A stretch of DNA of 57,544 bases from Metabacillus rhizolycopersici (GTDB taxonomy: Bacteria > Bacillota > Bacilli > Bacillales > Bacillaceae). The notes under the pieces are model-generated. The model searched no databases. It saw only the letters and a list, made by a program, of their open reading frames with translations, and was not told where the DNA came from. The translations under genes and the position numbers were made by a program. How positions within the stretch are numbered: position 1 is the stretch's first letter; each line of letters begins with the position of its first letter. Positions 34,735 to 43,700 of the stretch are shown here, piece after piece. The stretch is taken from assembly GCF_020075705.1 (NCBI RefSeq), contig NZ_JAIQUM010000031.1:1-57544 (forward strand), in the 5' to 3' direction.

Positions 34735-34851
34735 GTGACGAAAAAAAATGAATTTGAGCTTTCACCAACTGCATTAAATCCTATCTTTGGAATTGAGATG
34801 CCTGATGAAAAAGTTGAAATTGAGGACATAATACAACAGATTGACGAGTGA
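34735..34851 (+). CDS. Small acidic protein of unknown function (38 aa)
   Basis: A GTG-started frame of 38 residues (MTKKNEFELSPTALNPIFGI, then EMPDEKVEIEDIIQQIDE). AAGGA lies about 11 bases upstream and a textbook terminator overlaps its end, which argues for a real transcript. It is strongly acidic with no membrane segment. It sits between yhzC and comK. I do not recognise it. Confidence 0.55.
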   Translation: MTKKNEFELSPTALNPIFGIEMPDEKVEIEDIIQQIDE

Positions 34852-34885
34852 TTACTTTACAAGAATGTAAAGTAATCACTTTTTT
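34847..34885 (+). terminator. Terminator of the 38-residue gene
   Basis: AGTGATTACTTTACA pairs perfectly with TGTAAAGTAATCACT around a five-base loop, followed by TTTTTTTG. Confidence 0.85.
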
Positions 34886-34981
34886 TGTTTAGTTTTTGTA
34901 AATATTGTAGAAATTTGTGAATACTCATGTTATTTTAGTAATGGTAAATATGACCTAAAAATTACAAAAGAGGTGTAAGAA

Positions 34982-35551
34982 ATGAATGAAGTAAAAAATC
35001 GTTTAGAGAATTACATTATCAATCGTTTTACAATGGCAATTTTACCCGATCAAAGCAATATGTGTACTGAAGTCCTTGAGCTTGATGAAGAATTTGTTGT
35101 TCAAAAACGTCCAATGGAAATTATTGATCAAAGTTGCCGATTCTTTGGAAGCAGTTATGAAGGAAGAAAGGAAGGTACAAAAGACCTGATTCGTACTACT
35201 CATAAGCCGCCTATTGTTTTAGACCCGGCAAATTCAATTTACTTTTTCCCCACGACATCTTCAACTAGACAGCAATGTATTTGGATTTCTTATAGCCATG
35301 TGAAAGACTTTAGAAAAGCAGAACATAATAATACCATTATTACCTTTAATAACGGTAAGGAAATCACTCTACCAATTTCAGAAGGATCCTTTGAAAAACA
35401 GCTTTCACGGACAGCGCGACTTCAAACAAATATTTTTACTAGGATTGAACAAGAACAAAGAAAACTGAATATGCTTCTTTTTCCAAAAGATGACAAAGAG
35501 ATAAGTGCCATTTATGAAAAACTGCTTAGAGAACTTCGTAACCGTCTTTAA
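34982..35551 (+). CDS. comK: Competence transcription factor ComK
   Basis: Protein of 189 residues, similar in size to B. subtilis ComK (192). The N-terminal half has CRFFGSSYEGRKEGTKDLI and HKPPIVLDP, and the middle has YFFPTTSSTRQQCIWISYSH. These match the conserved ComK core that binds AT-rich K-boxes of competence genes. AGAGGTG precedes the ATG. B. subtilis ComK is controlled by MecA/ClpCP proteolysis and autoactivation; the AT-rich region upstream could hold such boxes. It marks the start of the conserved backbone. Confidence 0.92.
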   Translation: MNEVKNRLENYIINRFTMAILPDQSNMCTEVLELDEEFVVQKRPMEIIDQSCRFFGSSYEGRKEGTKDLIRTTHKPPIVLDPANSIYFFPTTSSTRQQCIWISYSHVKDFRKAEHNNTIITFNNGKEITLPISEGSFEKQLSRTARLQTNIFTRIEQEQRKLNMLLFPKDDKEISAIYEKLLRELRNRL

Positions 35552-35626
35552 ACCTCATTGCAGATGTAAACATTCGGCGGTATGTTATTGACGTTGGTGC
35601 AGCAGACATAGAAGAATGATGAATAT

Positions 35627-35655
35627 AAAAAGGTTGTCCAGAGGATAGCCTTTTT
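35627..35655 (+). terminator. comK terminator
   Basis: AAAAAGGTTGTCC pairs with GGATAGCCTTTTT around a three-base loop. Confidence 0.75.
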
Positions 35656-35662
35656 ATCGTTT

Positions 35663-35715
35663 TATAGGAAACTATAAAATTTTTGTACTGTGGATAAGCG
35701 CAAGCCCCTCTTGAG
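35663..35715. repeat. Repeat family B, left-end fragment
   Basis: ATAGGAAACTATAAAATTTT followed by TGTACTGTGGATAAGCGCAAG matches the left end of the copies at 15386 and 37775. The right end is missing. Confidence 0.65.
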
Positions 35716-35961
35716 ATGAATGTTTTCTTCATGATGGTATCCCCCTTTAAGTTTTCTTTTGTTAAAAACAGCGTTTCTCTGATGATTCGGCCGAGTCACT
35801 AAGTGCGAAAAAATATTTGCAGTTACGATGAAACTTACTCGCAATCGATTCGTACGTATTGGTATGATGTGTAAAAAATCGTTACATTATATTCTATTTT
35901 TGTTGAAATATATTAGATTATGCAGATTAAATAATACAGGGATTTGAAGGGAGAAGACAAA

Positions 35962-36149
35962 ATGATGTCTTTTCAAAAACGAAGAGAGAAACATAAAAAG
36001 AAAAGAGCATTAAAAAAGAAAAAAGATGACTACACTTTTGGAGATTTTTTTTAGATGTGTTTTTTTATTTTCCAGAGTTGATTTTGTTTCCATTTAGGGT
36101 GCTTTGGTATGGAGTCAGGTTGATACTAAGAATTTTTGTTTGGACATAA
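35962..36149 (+). pseudogene. Small basic/membrane protein gene interrupted by a frameshift at a T8 tract
   Basis: The first frame starts at 35962 behind AAGGGAG and encodes a very basic stretch (MMSFQKRREKHKKKRALKKK), then DYTFGDFF and a stop at 36052. If one T is added to the T8 run at 36045-36052, the frame continues LDVFFYFPELILFPFRVLWY, then GVRLILRIFVWT, stopping at 36149. The joined product would be a basic N-terminus plus one membrane helix of about 60 residues. The gene is either broken, read by transcriptional slippage, or carries a sequencing error. I do not know the family. Confidence 0.6.
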
Positions 36150-36563
36150 GAAGATGAAAGGGAGACACCTTCTACCCTGATCTGGAAGTGCCGTTGGTTT
36201 GCATAAGTTTATCGATTTAGTTAAGGGTGTAAGTATGTAATTCTGTTTCATGTTAGGTTAATGGTTGGCAAAACTTCCGCTGATAGAAGTGTCACATAAA
36301 TAAAAGATTCATTTTTGAGGTTGGAATAAATACCTTTCCATAAGTTCGCAAACTTTGTTTTGAATTCTTGGATTAAAATAATTATGTCTTTCTTTATAGC
36401 CATTATAAAGGAAAGAATAGAGGGTGAATGCCTCATTTCGTTCTACTTGATGCACTTTGTTGAATGACAGATAAGTCCCGATTAATTGGTAATTGGAGAT
36501 ACTTTCAAATTTTGAGATAAATATGTAAAATGAATACTAAATGATGTAATTGAGGAGTGTAAT
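36150..36563. other. Intergenic stretch before yhjE
   Basis: No gene seen. CTTCCGCTGATAGAAGTGTCAC near 36280 faintly resembles the right end of repeat family A. The yhjE promoter must lie at the right end. Confidence 0.4.
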
Positions 36564-37181
36564 ATGAGCCCGGAGACACTACAGAAGTTTTTTACTTTAG
36601 AACAATTAATGGAGTTATTTGAAACCTACCGTTCGTTTGGTCCACTTTTCGCCATATTATTACCATTGGTGGAGGCGTTTTTCCCGTTCTTGCCGCTTGT
36701 TGTATTCATTGTTGCGAATGCGAATTCGTTTGGACTTTGGCTGGGATTTTTTTTATCTTGGATTGGCGCATGTTTAGGTGCTATCATTGTATTTATCATC
36801 ATGAGAAAGCTTGGAAAGTTGAAATTTTTTCAACGTTTGCGAGAGAAAAATGCGATAAAAAAGCTGTTAACGTGGATAGAACGAAGGGGGTTTAGCCCGT
36901 TATTTCTCATTTTATGCTTTCCATTTACGCCTTCATCTGCGATTAATGTTGTTGCAGGGCTTTCGAGAATAAATATTTGGCAATTTATCTTAGCTGTTTT
37001 ATCTGGAAAGTTAGTGATGATTTTTATGGTTAGCTTTATTGGTCAAGATATACGGGCACTTTTAACACAGCCAATCAGATCCATTATTGCAGGAATCGTT
37101 ATTTTTTTATTGTGGTTTGTTGGTAAAAAGGTTGAAAAGCACTTAAATGTAGCCATGACTGTAAAAAAAAGCGACCACTAA
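36564..37181 (+). CDS. yhjE: YhjE-like TVP38/TMEM64 (VTT-domain) membrane protein
   Basis: Protein of 205 residues (B. subtilis YhjE about 207). VTT/DedA-like core: PLVEAFFPFLPLVVFIVANA, GFFLSWIGACLGAIIVFIIM, then LFLILCFPFTPSSAINVVAG and a C-terminal helix. The family acts in lipid and phosphate-carrier flipping and membrane homeostasis. GAGGAGTG precedes the ATG. It is 17 bases from sipV, as an operon. Confidence 0.85.
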   Translation: MSPETLQKFFTLEQLMELFETYRSFGPLFAILLPLVEAFFPFLPLVVFIVANANSFGLWLGFFLSWIGACLGAIIVFIIMRKLGKLKFFQRLREKNAIKKLLTWIERRGFSPLFLILCFPFTPSSAINVVAGLSRINIWQFILAVLSGKLVMIFMVSFIGQDIRALLTQPIRSIIAGIVIFLLWFVGKKVEKHLNVAMTVKKSDH

Positions 37182-37198
37182 ACGTTGTAGGAGGATGT

Positions 37199-37705
37199 AT
37201 GAAAAAAAGAAGAATAGCTTTCACAACAGTAGGAATATGTTTAATGGCAATCTTCTTAAAAAACCTAATATTTGTAGATTACAAAGTTGAAGGAGTATCA
37301 ATGCAACCGACGTATGAAGAAGGAAGGTTGCTTTCAATAAATAAATTGGGGTTATATTTTGATGCGATAAATAGGTTTGATGTTGTTGTTTTTTATCCAC
37401 CGAACAGTGAAGAAATTTATGTAAAAAGAGTGATTGGCTTACCTGGTGATGAAATTCATTACAAGGATGATCAGCTTTATGTAAATGGTAAAGTCATTAA
37501 AGAGCCCTTTTTACCGACTAGAGAGAAAACCGACGTAACAAAGCTGACTGGAAACTTCACTCTTGAGGAAATTATAGAAAAAAGGAAGATTCCTGAAGGG
37601 TATATTTTTGTGATTGGGGATAATCGTCTTCGAAGTCGGGATAGCCGTCATTTTGGTTTAGTAAGTGTGAATGATGTTATAGGGACAGTAGGAGATCAAA
37701 AATAG
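37199..37705 (+). CDS. sipV: Type I signal peptidase SipV
   Basis: Protein of 168 residues. There is one N-terminal membrane anchor (about 6-25), the catalytic serine at residue 34 (VEGVSMQPT) and the catalytic lysine at 76 (YVKRVIGLPGDE). GDNRLRSRDSRHFG is the conserved box near the C-terminus. It cleaves signal peptides of exported proteins on the outer membrane face. Gene order with yhjE matches B. subtilis. AGGAGG precedes the ATG. Confidence 0.92.
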   Translation: MKKRRIAFTTVGICLMAIFLKNLIFVDYKVEGVSMQPTYEEGRLLSINKLGLYFDAINRFDVVVFYPPNSEEIYVKRVIGLPGDEIHYKDDQLYVNGKVIKEPFLPTREKTDVTKLTGNFTLEEIIEKRKIPEGYIFVIGDNRLRSRDSRHFGLVSVNDVIGTVGDQK

Positions 37706-37774
37706 TGCTAACTCACTATAGGTTAACTTCTTGCATTTAGAAGGAGTTGTAGCCTTTATGGGTTAGCATTTTTT
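37704..37774 (+). terminator. sipV terminator
   Basis: TGCTAAC at the stop pairs with GTTAGCA, with an imperfect inner stem ACTATAGG/CCTTTATG, followed by TTTTTTG. Confidence 0.65.
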
Positions 37775-37903
37775 GTGTTATAGCGTACTATAAAATTCTT
37801 GCACTGTGGATAAGCGCATGACATCCAGCTCCAGCGCCTAGCCCCTCGAGGTCAAAAGCGTCTTATTTGCCCGAGGCTGATCAAGGCGCTTGCACTTTTG
37901 TTC
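37775..37903. repeat. Repeat family B, compact copy
   Basis: It runs from CGTACTATAAAATTCTTGC through CATCCAGCTCCAGCGCCTAG and CCCCTCGAGGTC to GGCTGATCAAGGCGCTTG. AGCGCC near the left pairs with GGCGCT near the right, giving one long imperfect hairpin. This resembles a repeat I know from many Bacillaceae genomes. Confidence 0.75.
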
Positions 37904-38184
37904 TTTCTAATGCAATTTTAATCTTTCTCTTCTTATTTTCTAACTTCAACTAGTTAGTATATACATATCAACAAAACGAGGAGGTTATCATATTAACTTA
38001 AGGGAAATGCCATTAATTAGTTCTTTGATCCAGTGTTTTCTAGGATCAATGATTGATAACCGACGAGCAACTGAATAAATAGTTGTACCATTACAAACTA
38101 TTAATTAATAGGAAATATTTTAAAAATCAAAAAACGAGAGAAAAGAGAATTTAAAATTAGTAAAATATTTTAGGAGGTTTTTAT

Positions 38185-38820
38185 ATGATTCAAGATTTTA
38201 AAGTAAAACCATTGTTTGGAGACCAATTTCATGAACGTCATCAGTTTACACTAAATATTAATGGATGTAACTATCAAGGTATTTATCATGACGGAGAAAT
38301 TCAATGGTTTCACCCTCAACCTATAAATAAACTTGAAAAAGATGACTTTGAGGATTTGGAATTAGATGTTTATGATTTGATGACGGACCACATAAATAAT
38401 CAAGGTTTTAAAGTAAAACCATTGTTTGAAGATCAATTTCATGAACGTCATCAGTTTACATTAAACATTGAAGGGGATAATTATCAAGGTATTTTCCATA
38501 ATGGGAAAATACAGTGGTTTCATCCTCAGCCTGAAACTAAACTTGAGGAAGATGACTTGCGAGATCTAGAATCCAAGGTCTATGACTTGATGACGAATCA
38601 TGCCTATCAAGATATTAATGTAAAACCACTGTTTGAAGATCAATTTCATGAGCGTCATCAGTTTACACTAAACATCGAAGGGGATAATTACCAAGGTATT
38701 TTCCATGGAGGAGAAATTCAGTGGTTTCATCCTCAACCAAATGCTAAACTTGAGGAAGATGACCTACAAGATCTAGAATCTAAGGTTCATGACTTGATGA
38801 CGAATCATTTAGAACAATAA
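38185..38820 (+). CDS. Protein of three tandem ~70-residue repeats (possibly DUF5342/YheE-like)
   Basis: Protein of 211 residues made of three units starting near residues 5, 75 and 144. Each unit has KPLFxDQFHERHQFTLNI, NYQGIxHxGxIQWFHPQP, then an acidic segment and DLMTxH. Units 2 and 3 are almost identical, also at DNA level, so the expansion is recent. No signal or membrane segment; histidine-rich and aromatic. Single units resemble small Bacillus proteins I associate with DUF5342, which is uncertain. AGGAGG precedes the ATG. It is monocistronic with its own terminator. Function unknown. Confidence 0.75.
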   Translation: MIQDFKVKPLFGDQFHERHQFTLNINGCNYQGIYHDGEIQWFHPQPINKLEKDDFEDLELDVYDLMTDHINNQGFKVKPLFEDQFHERHQFTLNIEGDNYQGIFHNGKIQWFHPQPETKLEEDDLRDLESKVYDLMTNHAYQDINVKPLFEDQFHERHQFTLNIEGDNYQGIFHGGEIQWFHPQPNAKLEEDDLQDLESKVHDLMTNHLEQ

Positions 38821-38836
38821 TCGTTCGTATGAATAG

Positions 38837-38876
38837 CAAAAAGCCACACCGGAATGTATTCCGGTGTGGCTTTTTG
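38837..38876 (+). terminator. Terminator of the triple-repeat gene
   Basis: AAAAGCCACACCGGAAT pairs perfectly with ATTCCGGTGTGGCTTTTT. Confidence 0.85.
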
Positions 38877-39088
38877 CTGAAGACAATCTCTCTCCAGCAG
38901 CAATTCTTGAAAACTTTATACTTTTTAAAGAATTATGAAGGAAAGCTAACAACCTGTACATTGGGAAACTAGACCTTTCAAAACGAATTGATTACAATGA
39001 ATAAATCATTACAAAAAGCTCTTCATGATTAAATATTGATTAAGTAAATTAATTACATAGGCAAAAAAAGAAATATCGGAGTTGTTTT

Positions 39089-40012
39089 ATGTTGACACAA
39101 TTACAATCGAAAGCTTCAAACAAACAATCAGTTGCTACCTTAAAAATGGTCATTTCTATGATCATTTTTGGCTCTATTGGTTTCTTTTCAGAACATACTA
39201 ATTTACCGTCATTTGAATTAGTTTTTATACGTTGCCTGTGCGCTACATTATTTCTAGGATTTTGTTGGCTCATATCAGGACAATATAGAAATGAAAAATG
39301 GAATCGAAAAGATGTTCTTCAAACATTAGCATGCGGGCTGTTTCTAGTCTTTAATTGGGTATTTTTATTTAAGTCATTTGAAGAAACATCAGTGACGGTA
39401 GCTATCTCAGTTTATCATCTAGCTCCTGTTTTGGTACTTATATTGGGGAGTATTTTATATAAAGAGAAAATGAGTTTAAAATCTGTCGTTTCTATTATTA
39501 TTTGCTTTTTAGGAACTGTATTCATTTCAGATATAGATTTATCTGTTTCCCTTGGTAAATTAATGCCATCTGGTATCGTTTGGGCATTAGCAGCAGCCTT
39601 ATTTTATGCATTTACAACATTGCTAGGAAAGGGTATTAGCAATTTAAGTCCTTATGCTACGACATTTCTTCAAACGGGTTTAGGTATTTTAATTTTAATA
39701 CCATTTATAAATATGGAGGCATTTACGCACCTTACATCAGGAAATTGGACTGCTGTTGTTGCTACAGGAATTATTCATACAGGAATTGTATATCTTTTAT
39801 TTTTTGATAGTTTGAGATTCTTATCAACAAAAGTAATCTCCATTCTTGTGTTTCTTGATCCTGCTGTAGCTATATTGTTAGATACAATTATTACAGGTTT
39901 TCATCCTAATTTATTTCAATCGGTGGGTATTGTTCTAATCTTTAGTGGGATGACTTTAACTTTTATCAAATCAAAAAAATACATTGTTAAGAAAAAGGAA
40001 TCCAAAATTTGA
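39089..40012 (+). CDS. EamA/DMT-superfamily transporter
   Basis: Protein of 307 residues with ten predicted membrane helices in two EamA halves (about 18-145 and 160-295). Typical features are the first helix MVISMIIFGSIGFFSEH, AISVYHLAPVLVLILGSILY closing half 1, and FLDPAVAILLD in half 2. The family exports or takes up metabolites such as amino acids; the substrate cannot be inferred. CGGAG precedes the ATG. It stands alone with its own terminator. Confidence 0.82.
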   Translation: MLTQLQSKASNKQSVATLKMVISMIIFGSIGFFSEHTNLPSFELVFIRCLCATLFLGFCWLISGQYRNEKWNRKDVLQTLACGLFLVFNWVFLFKSFEETSVTVAISVYHLAPVLVLILGSILYKEKMSLKSVVSIIICFLGTVFISDIDLSVSLGKLMPSGIVWALAAALFYAFTTLLGKGISNLSPYATTFLQTGLGILILIPFINMEAFTHLTSGNWTAVVATGIIHTGIVYLLFFDSLRFLSTKVISILVFLDPAVAILLDTIITGFHPNLFQSVGIVLIFSGMTLTFIKSKKYIVKKKESKI

Positions 40013-40150
40013 GTTTTCCTTTTTAGATTGTAAAAAACACAGTTCCAAAACCATCTTCCTCATACATAACTTGGCATGTATCATAAATGGAATTTCCCTA
40101 AAAAGTAAAGTAAAATATAAAGGGATACGTAAAAATAAAACCAACCAATT

Positions 40151-40172
40151 ACCACACTATTTCAGTTGTGGT
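40151..40172 (+). terminator. Terminator of the EamA gene
   Basis: ACCACA pairs with TGTGGT (imperfect inner stem), followed by ATTTATTTTTT. Confidence 0.65.
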
Positions 40173-40211
40173 ATTTATTTTTTAACTTTAAAACGTTAGT
40201 GGGGAATAAAC

Positions 40212-43200
40212 ATGAGCATTCAATTTATTCTAGGTCGCTCAGGGAGCGGAAAAACAGAGACAGTTTTAAATGAAATCAGAGACAAGCTGTTTAAGGAACC
40301 AATTGGCCGTCCAATTATTTACCTCGTTCCTGACCAAATGACATTTGGAGCAGATTATGAATTAATTAAGACACCGCGCCTTGGTGGGATGATCCGTGCT
40401 CAAACGTTTAGCTTTAGTCGTTTAGCATGGAGAATACTTCAGGAAACAGGTGGTGTCACTCGTCATCATCTTTCGAGCACGGGTATTCAGATGATGTTAA
40501 GAAAGCTAGTTGAACAATATAAACACGAATTTAAAGTGTTCACGAAGGCTAGTGATAAGAATGGATTTATTGAGCAGCTAGAGGTAATGCTAACTGAATT
40601 TAAACGCTACCTTCTGTCACCACAAGAGATAGAGGAATACTTAGCGAATGCACATACAGAACTAGATAAGAAATCGTTAACAGATAAGCTACACGACATG
40701 GCTTTACTTTATAAGCAGTTAGAAATCCAGTTAAGTGAGAAATATGTAGATTCTGAGGATTATTTACACTTACTAGCTGAAAAGGTTGAGGCGTCTGACT
40801 ATTTGAAATCGGCTGATATTTACATTGATGGCTTTCACAGCTTTACACCTCAGGAATATGAGGTTGTTTGTGCATTAATGAAACATGCAGCGAATGTAAA
40901 AATCGCTCTTACAGCAGATAAGCCATATAAAGAGCATTTACCTCATGAACTCCATCTCTTTCAAATGACCGGAAAAACATACAATAAACTACTTAATCTT
41001 GCCCTTGAAGAAGGGAAAGATGTCGAAGAGCCGCTCTTATTAGGTGAACAGCATCGTTTTGTTCATCAATCATTAAGGCATTTAGAAAAATTTTATGATA
41101 CAAGACCAACAAGTATTTATGAAGATAATCCGAGATTGACGATTTTTCAAGCAGCAAATCGCCGTTCAGAAATTGAAGGAATTGCACGACAAATCCACAC
41201 ACTTGTTAGACAAGAGAACTACCGATATCGAGATTTAGCCTTACTTATTAGAAACTCAAACGATTATCGTGATGTCATTGAACAAGTTTTCCGTGATTAT
41301 GAGATTCCCTTTTTCATTGATCAAAAACGTTCCATGCTTAACCACCCTTTAGTTGAGCTAATTCGTTCTACCTTGGAAATCATCAATGGAAATTGGCGTT
41401 ATGAGGCTGTTTTCCGTGCTGTAAAAACAGAGCTACTACTTCCTATTGAAATGAATAAGCAAAAGATGCGCGAGGAAATGGATTTGCTCGAAAACTATGT
41501 CCTTTCTTATGGAATTCAAGGTGCAAGGTGGACGAAGGATGAACGTTGGCGATACCGTCGTTTTTATTCACTTGATGATGATTTTGTAGTGACAGATGAA
41601 GAGAAACAGATGGAGGAAAAGCTGAACCAGCTTCGCGACATTGTCGTAAAGCCAATTTTAACCTTGCAAAAAAGGCTAAAACGAAGCAAAACAGGACGAG
41701 ATCTCGCCGAAGCGCTGTATCTTTATTTAGAGGATTTGCACATACCTGAAAAAATGGAGAACCTTCGCATGGATGCTGAGGAAAAAGGCTTGCTTTTAGA
41801 GGCAAAAGAGCATGATCAAGTATGGCAGGCAGTTATTAATCTCTTAGATGAATTTGTTGAAATGTTATCTGACGAAAAAGTATCATTGAAGCTTTTTGCA
41901 GAGATTCTTGAAACAGGGCTCGAATCCATGAAATTTTCGTTGGTGCCACCAGCTATTGACCAAGTATTAATTGCTGATCTTGAAAAATCAAGATTCTTTC
42001 ATATAAAGTGTTCATTCATCATTGGAGCAAATGATGGTGTGATTCCAGCAAGACCAAAGGAAGAAGGGATTTTAACAGAAGATGATCGCGAGGCATTACA
42101 TTATCAAGGGATAAATCTTGCACCAACAGCAAGACAACAGCTTCTTGATGAAAATTTCATTATCTATATGGCTTTAGCGAGTTCATCTGAACAGCTTTAT
42201 TTATCGTACCCAATGGCTGATGAAGAAGGAAAATCCTTGCTTCCTTCTGTTATTGTGAAACGAATCGAAGAGATGTTTCCAGCGATTGAAAAACTACGAC
42301 TTCTTAACGAACCAGAACAGTTTTCTTTAGAAGAACAGCTTTCATTTATCGTAAATAAGCATGTGACATTATCTTATGTTACCTCACAGCTCCAATCTTG
42401 GAAGCGTGGTTACCCCATTCATCCTATTTGGTGGGACGCCTATAACCATTTTGTCACATCAGAAAATCAACAATTAACGAAACGAGTATTGAGCAGTTTA
42501 TCATATCAAAACAAACCAGAGCAGCTAGAAATATCAGTGAGCCGTAAGTTGTATGGAGAGCATATTCAGGGAAGTGTCTCTCGAATGGAGCAATTTAATA
42601 GCTGTGCATTCTCACATTTTACTTCACATGGTTTAAAGCTAAGAGAAAGACAATTTTTTAAACTTGAAGCACCTGATATCGGGCAAATGTTTCACTCTGC
42701 ATTAAAGCTAATTTCAGATCGGTTACAGCAGCTGAATATCGATTGGAAGGAGCTAACAAAAGATCAATGCGAGCGGTTATCGAATGATGCGGTAGAAAAG
42801 CTTGCTCCACGCCTGCAAAGGGAAATTCTGCTTAGCTCGAATCGCTATCATTACATTAAACGAAAGCTACAAAAAATCCTTGCGCGAGCATCAAAAATCT
42901 TAAGTGAACATGCAAAGGCTAGTGGTTTTACACCCGTTGGCTTAGAGCTTGGATTCGGTAAGGGTGGTGAACTTCCACCAATCCGCTTTACCTTGCCAAA
43001 TGGCTGTACAATGGAGGTTGCCGGAAGAATTGACCGCGTGGACAAAGCGACAGATTCAGGACGTGTGCTCCTGCGGATTATTGACTATAAATCAAGTGAT
43101 AAAAATGTACAACTAACTGAAATATATTACGGTTTAGCCTTACAAATGCTTACTTATTTAGACGTGATAATTTCGAATTCACAGATGTGGCTCGGTATAG

Positions 43201-43700
43201 AAGCGACTCCGGCTGGCGTTTTATATTTCCATGTGCATGATCCGATGATTCAAGCAAATACGATGTTATCAGAGGATAAGCTTGATGATGAAATTTTTAA
43301 GAAGTTTAAGATGAAGGGGCTATTGCTCGGTGATGAGGAAGCAGTACGTTTAATGGATAACAATCTTAGTGAAGGAAGCACATCAAACATCATAGCGGCA
43401 GGGTTGAAAAAAGAAGGTGGCTTCCGTTCGACCTCATCAATTGCTAGTGAAGATGAGTTTGATCTATTAAGAAATCATGTTCGTTCAACGTTTAAAAAAA
43501 TTGGAACGGATATAACGGACGGTATCATTGAGATAAATCCATTTAAGCTAAAGGACAAAATGCCGTGTACGTTTTGTGAATTTAAATCCGTTTGTCAATT
43601 TGACGAATCATTAGAGGAAAATAATTATCGAATCTTAAAAAGTGAGAAAAATGCTGATGTGTTAAAAAGAATGAGAGAGGAGGGGAAAGGTAATGAGTGA
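40212..43700 (+). CDS. addB: ATP-dependent helicase/nuclease subunit AddB
   Basis: Protein of 1162 residues, full length. A Walker A-like GRSGSGKTETVL is at the N-terminus. The C-terminal RecB-type nuclease has GRIDRVDK and IIDYKSSD, and four cysteines (one in FNSCAFSHF, three in PCTFCEFKSVCQF) hold the iron-sulfur cluster that staples the domain. With AddA it processes double-strand breaks and recognises Chi for RecA-dependent repair. The addA start lies inside its last codons, giving an 8-base overlap. Confidence 0.95.
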   Translation: MSIQFILGRSGSGKTETVLNEIRDKLFKEPIGRPIIYLVPDQMTFGADYELIKTPRLGGMIRAQTFSFSRLAWRILQETGGVTRHHLSSTGIQMMLRKLVEQYKHEFKVFTKASDKNGFIEQLEVMLTEFKRYLLSPQEIEEYLANAHTELDKKSLTDKLHDMALLYKQLEIQLSEKYVDSEDYLHLLAEKVEASDYLKSADIYIDGFHSFTPQEYEVVCALMKHAANVKIALTADKPYKEHLPHELHLFQMTGKTYNKLLNLALEEGKDVEEPLLLGEQHRFVHQSLRHLEKFYDTRPTSIYEDNPRLTIFQAANRRSEIEGIARQIHTLVRQENYRYRDLALLIRNSNDYRDVIEQVFRDYEIPFFIDQKRSMLNHPLVELIRSTLEIINGNWRYEAVFRAVKTELLLPIEMNKQKMREEMDLLENYVLSYGIQGARWTKDERWRYRRFYSLDDDFVVTDEEKQMEEKLNQLRDIVVKPILTLQKRLKRSKTGRDLAEALYLYLEDLHIPEKMENLRMDAEEKGLLLEAKEHDQVWQAVINLLDEFVEMLSDEKVSLKLFAEILETGLESMKFSLVPPAIDQVLIADLEKSRFFHIKCSFIIGANDGVIPARPKEEGILTEDDREALHYQGINLAPTARQQLLDENFIIYMALASSSEQLYLSYPMADEEGKSLLPSVIVKRIEEMFPAIEKLRLLNEPEQFSLEEQLSFIVNKHVTLSYVTSQLQSWKRGYPIHPIWWDAYNHFVTSENQQLTKRVLSSLSYQNKPEQLEISVSRKLYGEHIQGSVSRMEQFNSCAFSHFTSHGLKLRERQFFKLEAPDIGQMFHSALKLISDRLQQLNIDWKELTKDQCERLSNDAVEKLAPRLQREILLSSNRYHYIKRKLQKILARASKILSEHAKASGFTPVGLELGFGKGGELPPIRFTLPNGCTMEVAGRIDRVDKATDSGRVLLRIIDYKSSDKNVQLTEIYYGLALQMLTYLDVIISNSQMWLGIEATPAGVLYFHVHDPMIQANTMLSEDKLDDEIFKKFKMKGLLLGDEEAVRLMDNNLSEGSTSNIIAAGLKKEGGFRSTSSIASEDEFDLLRNHVRSTFKKIGTDITDGIIEINPFKLKDKMPCTFCEFKSVCQFDESLEENNYRILKSEKNADVLKRMREEGKGNE

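Noticed and set aside
39984..40199. 71-codon plus-strand frame between the EamA gene and addB
   Set aside because: It overlaps the EamA 3' end and its terminator, with no start signal; composition is not protein-like.
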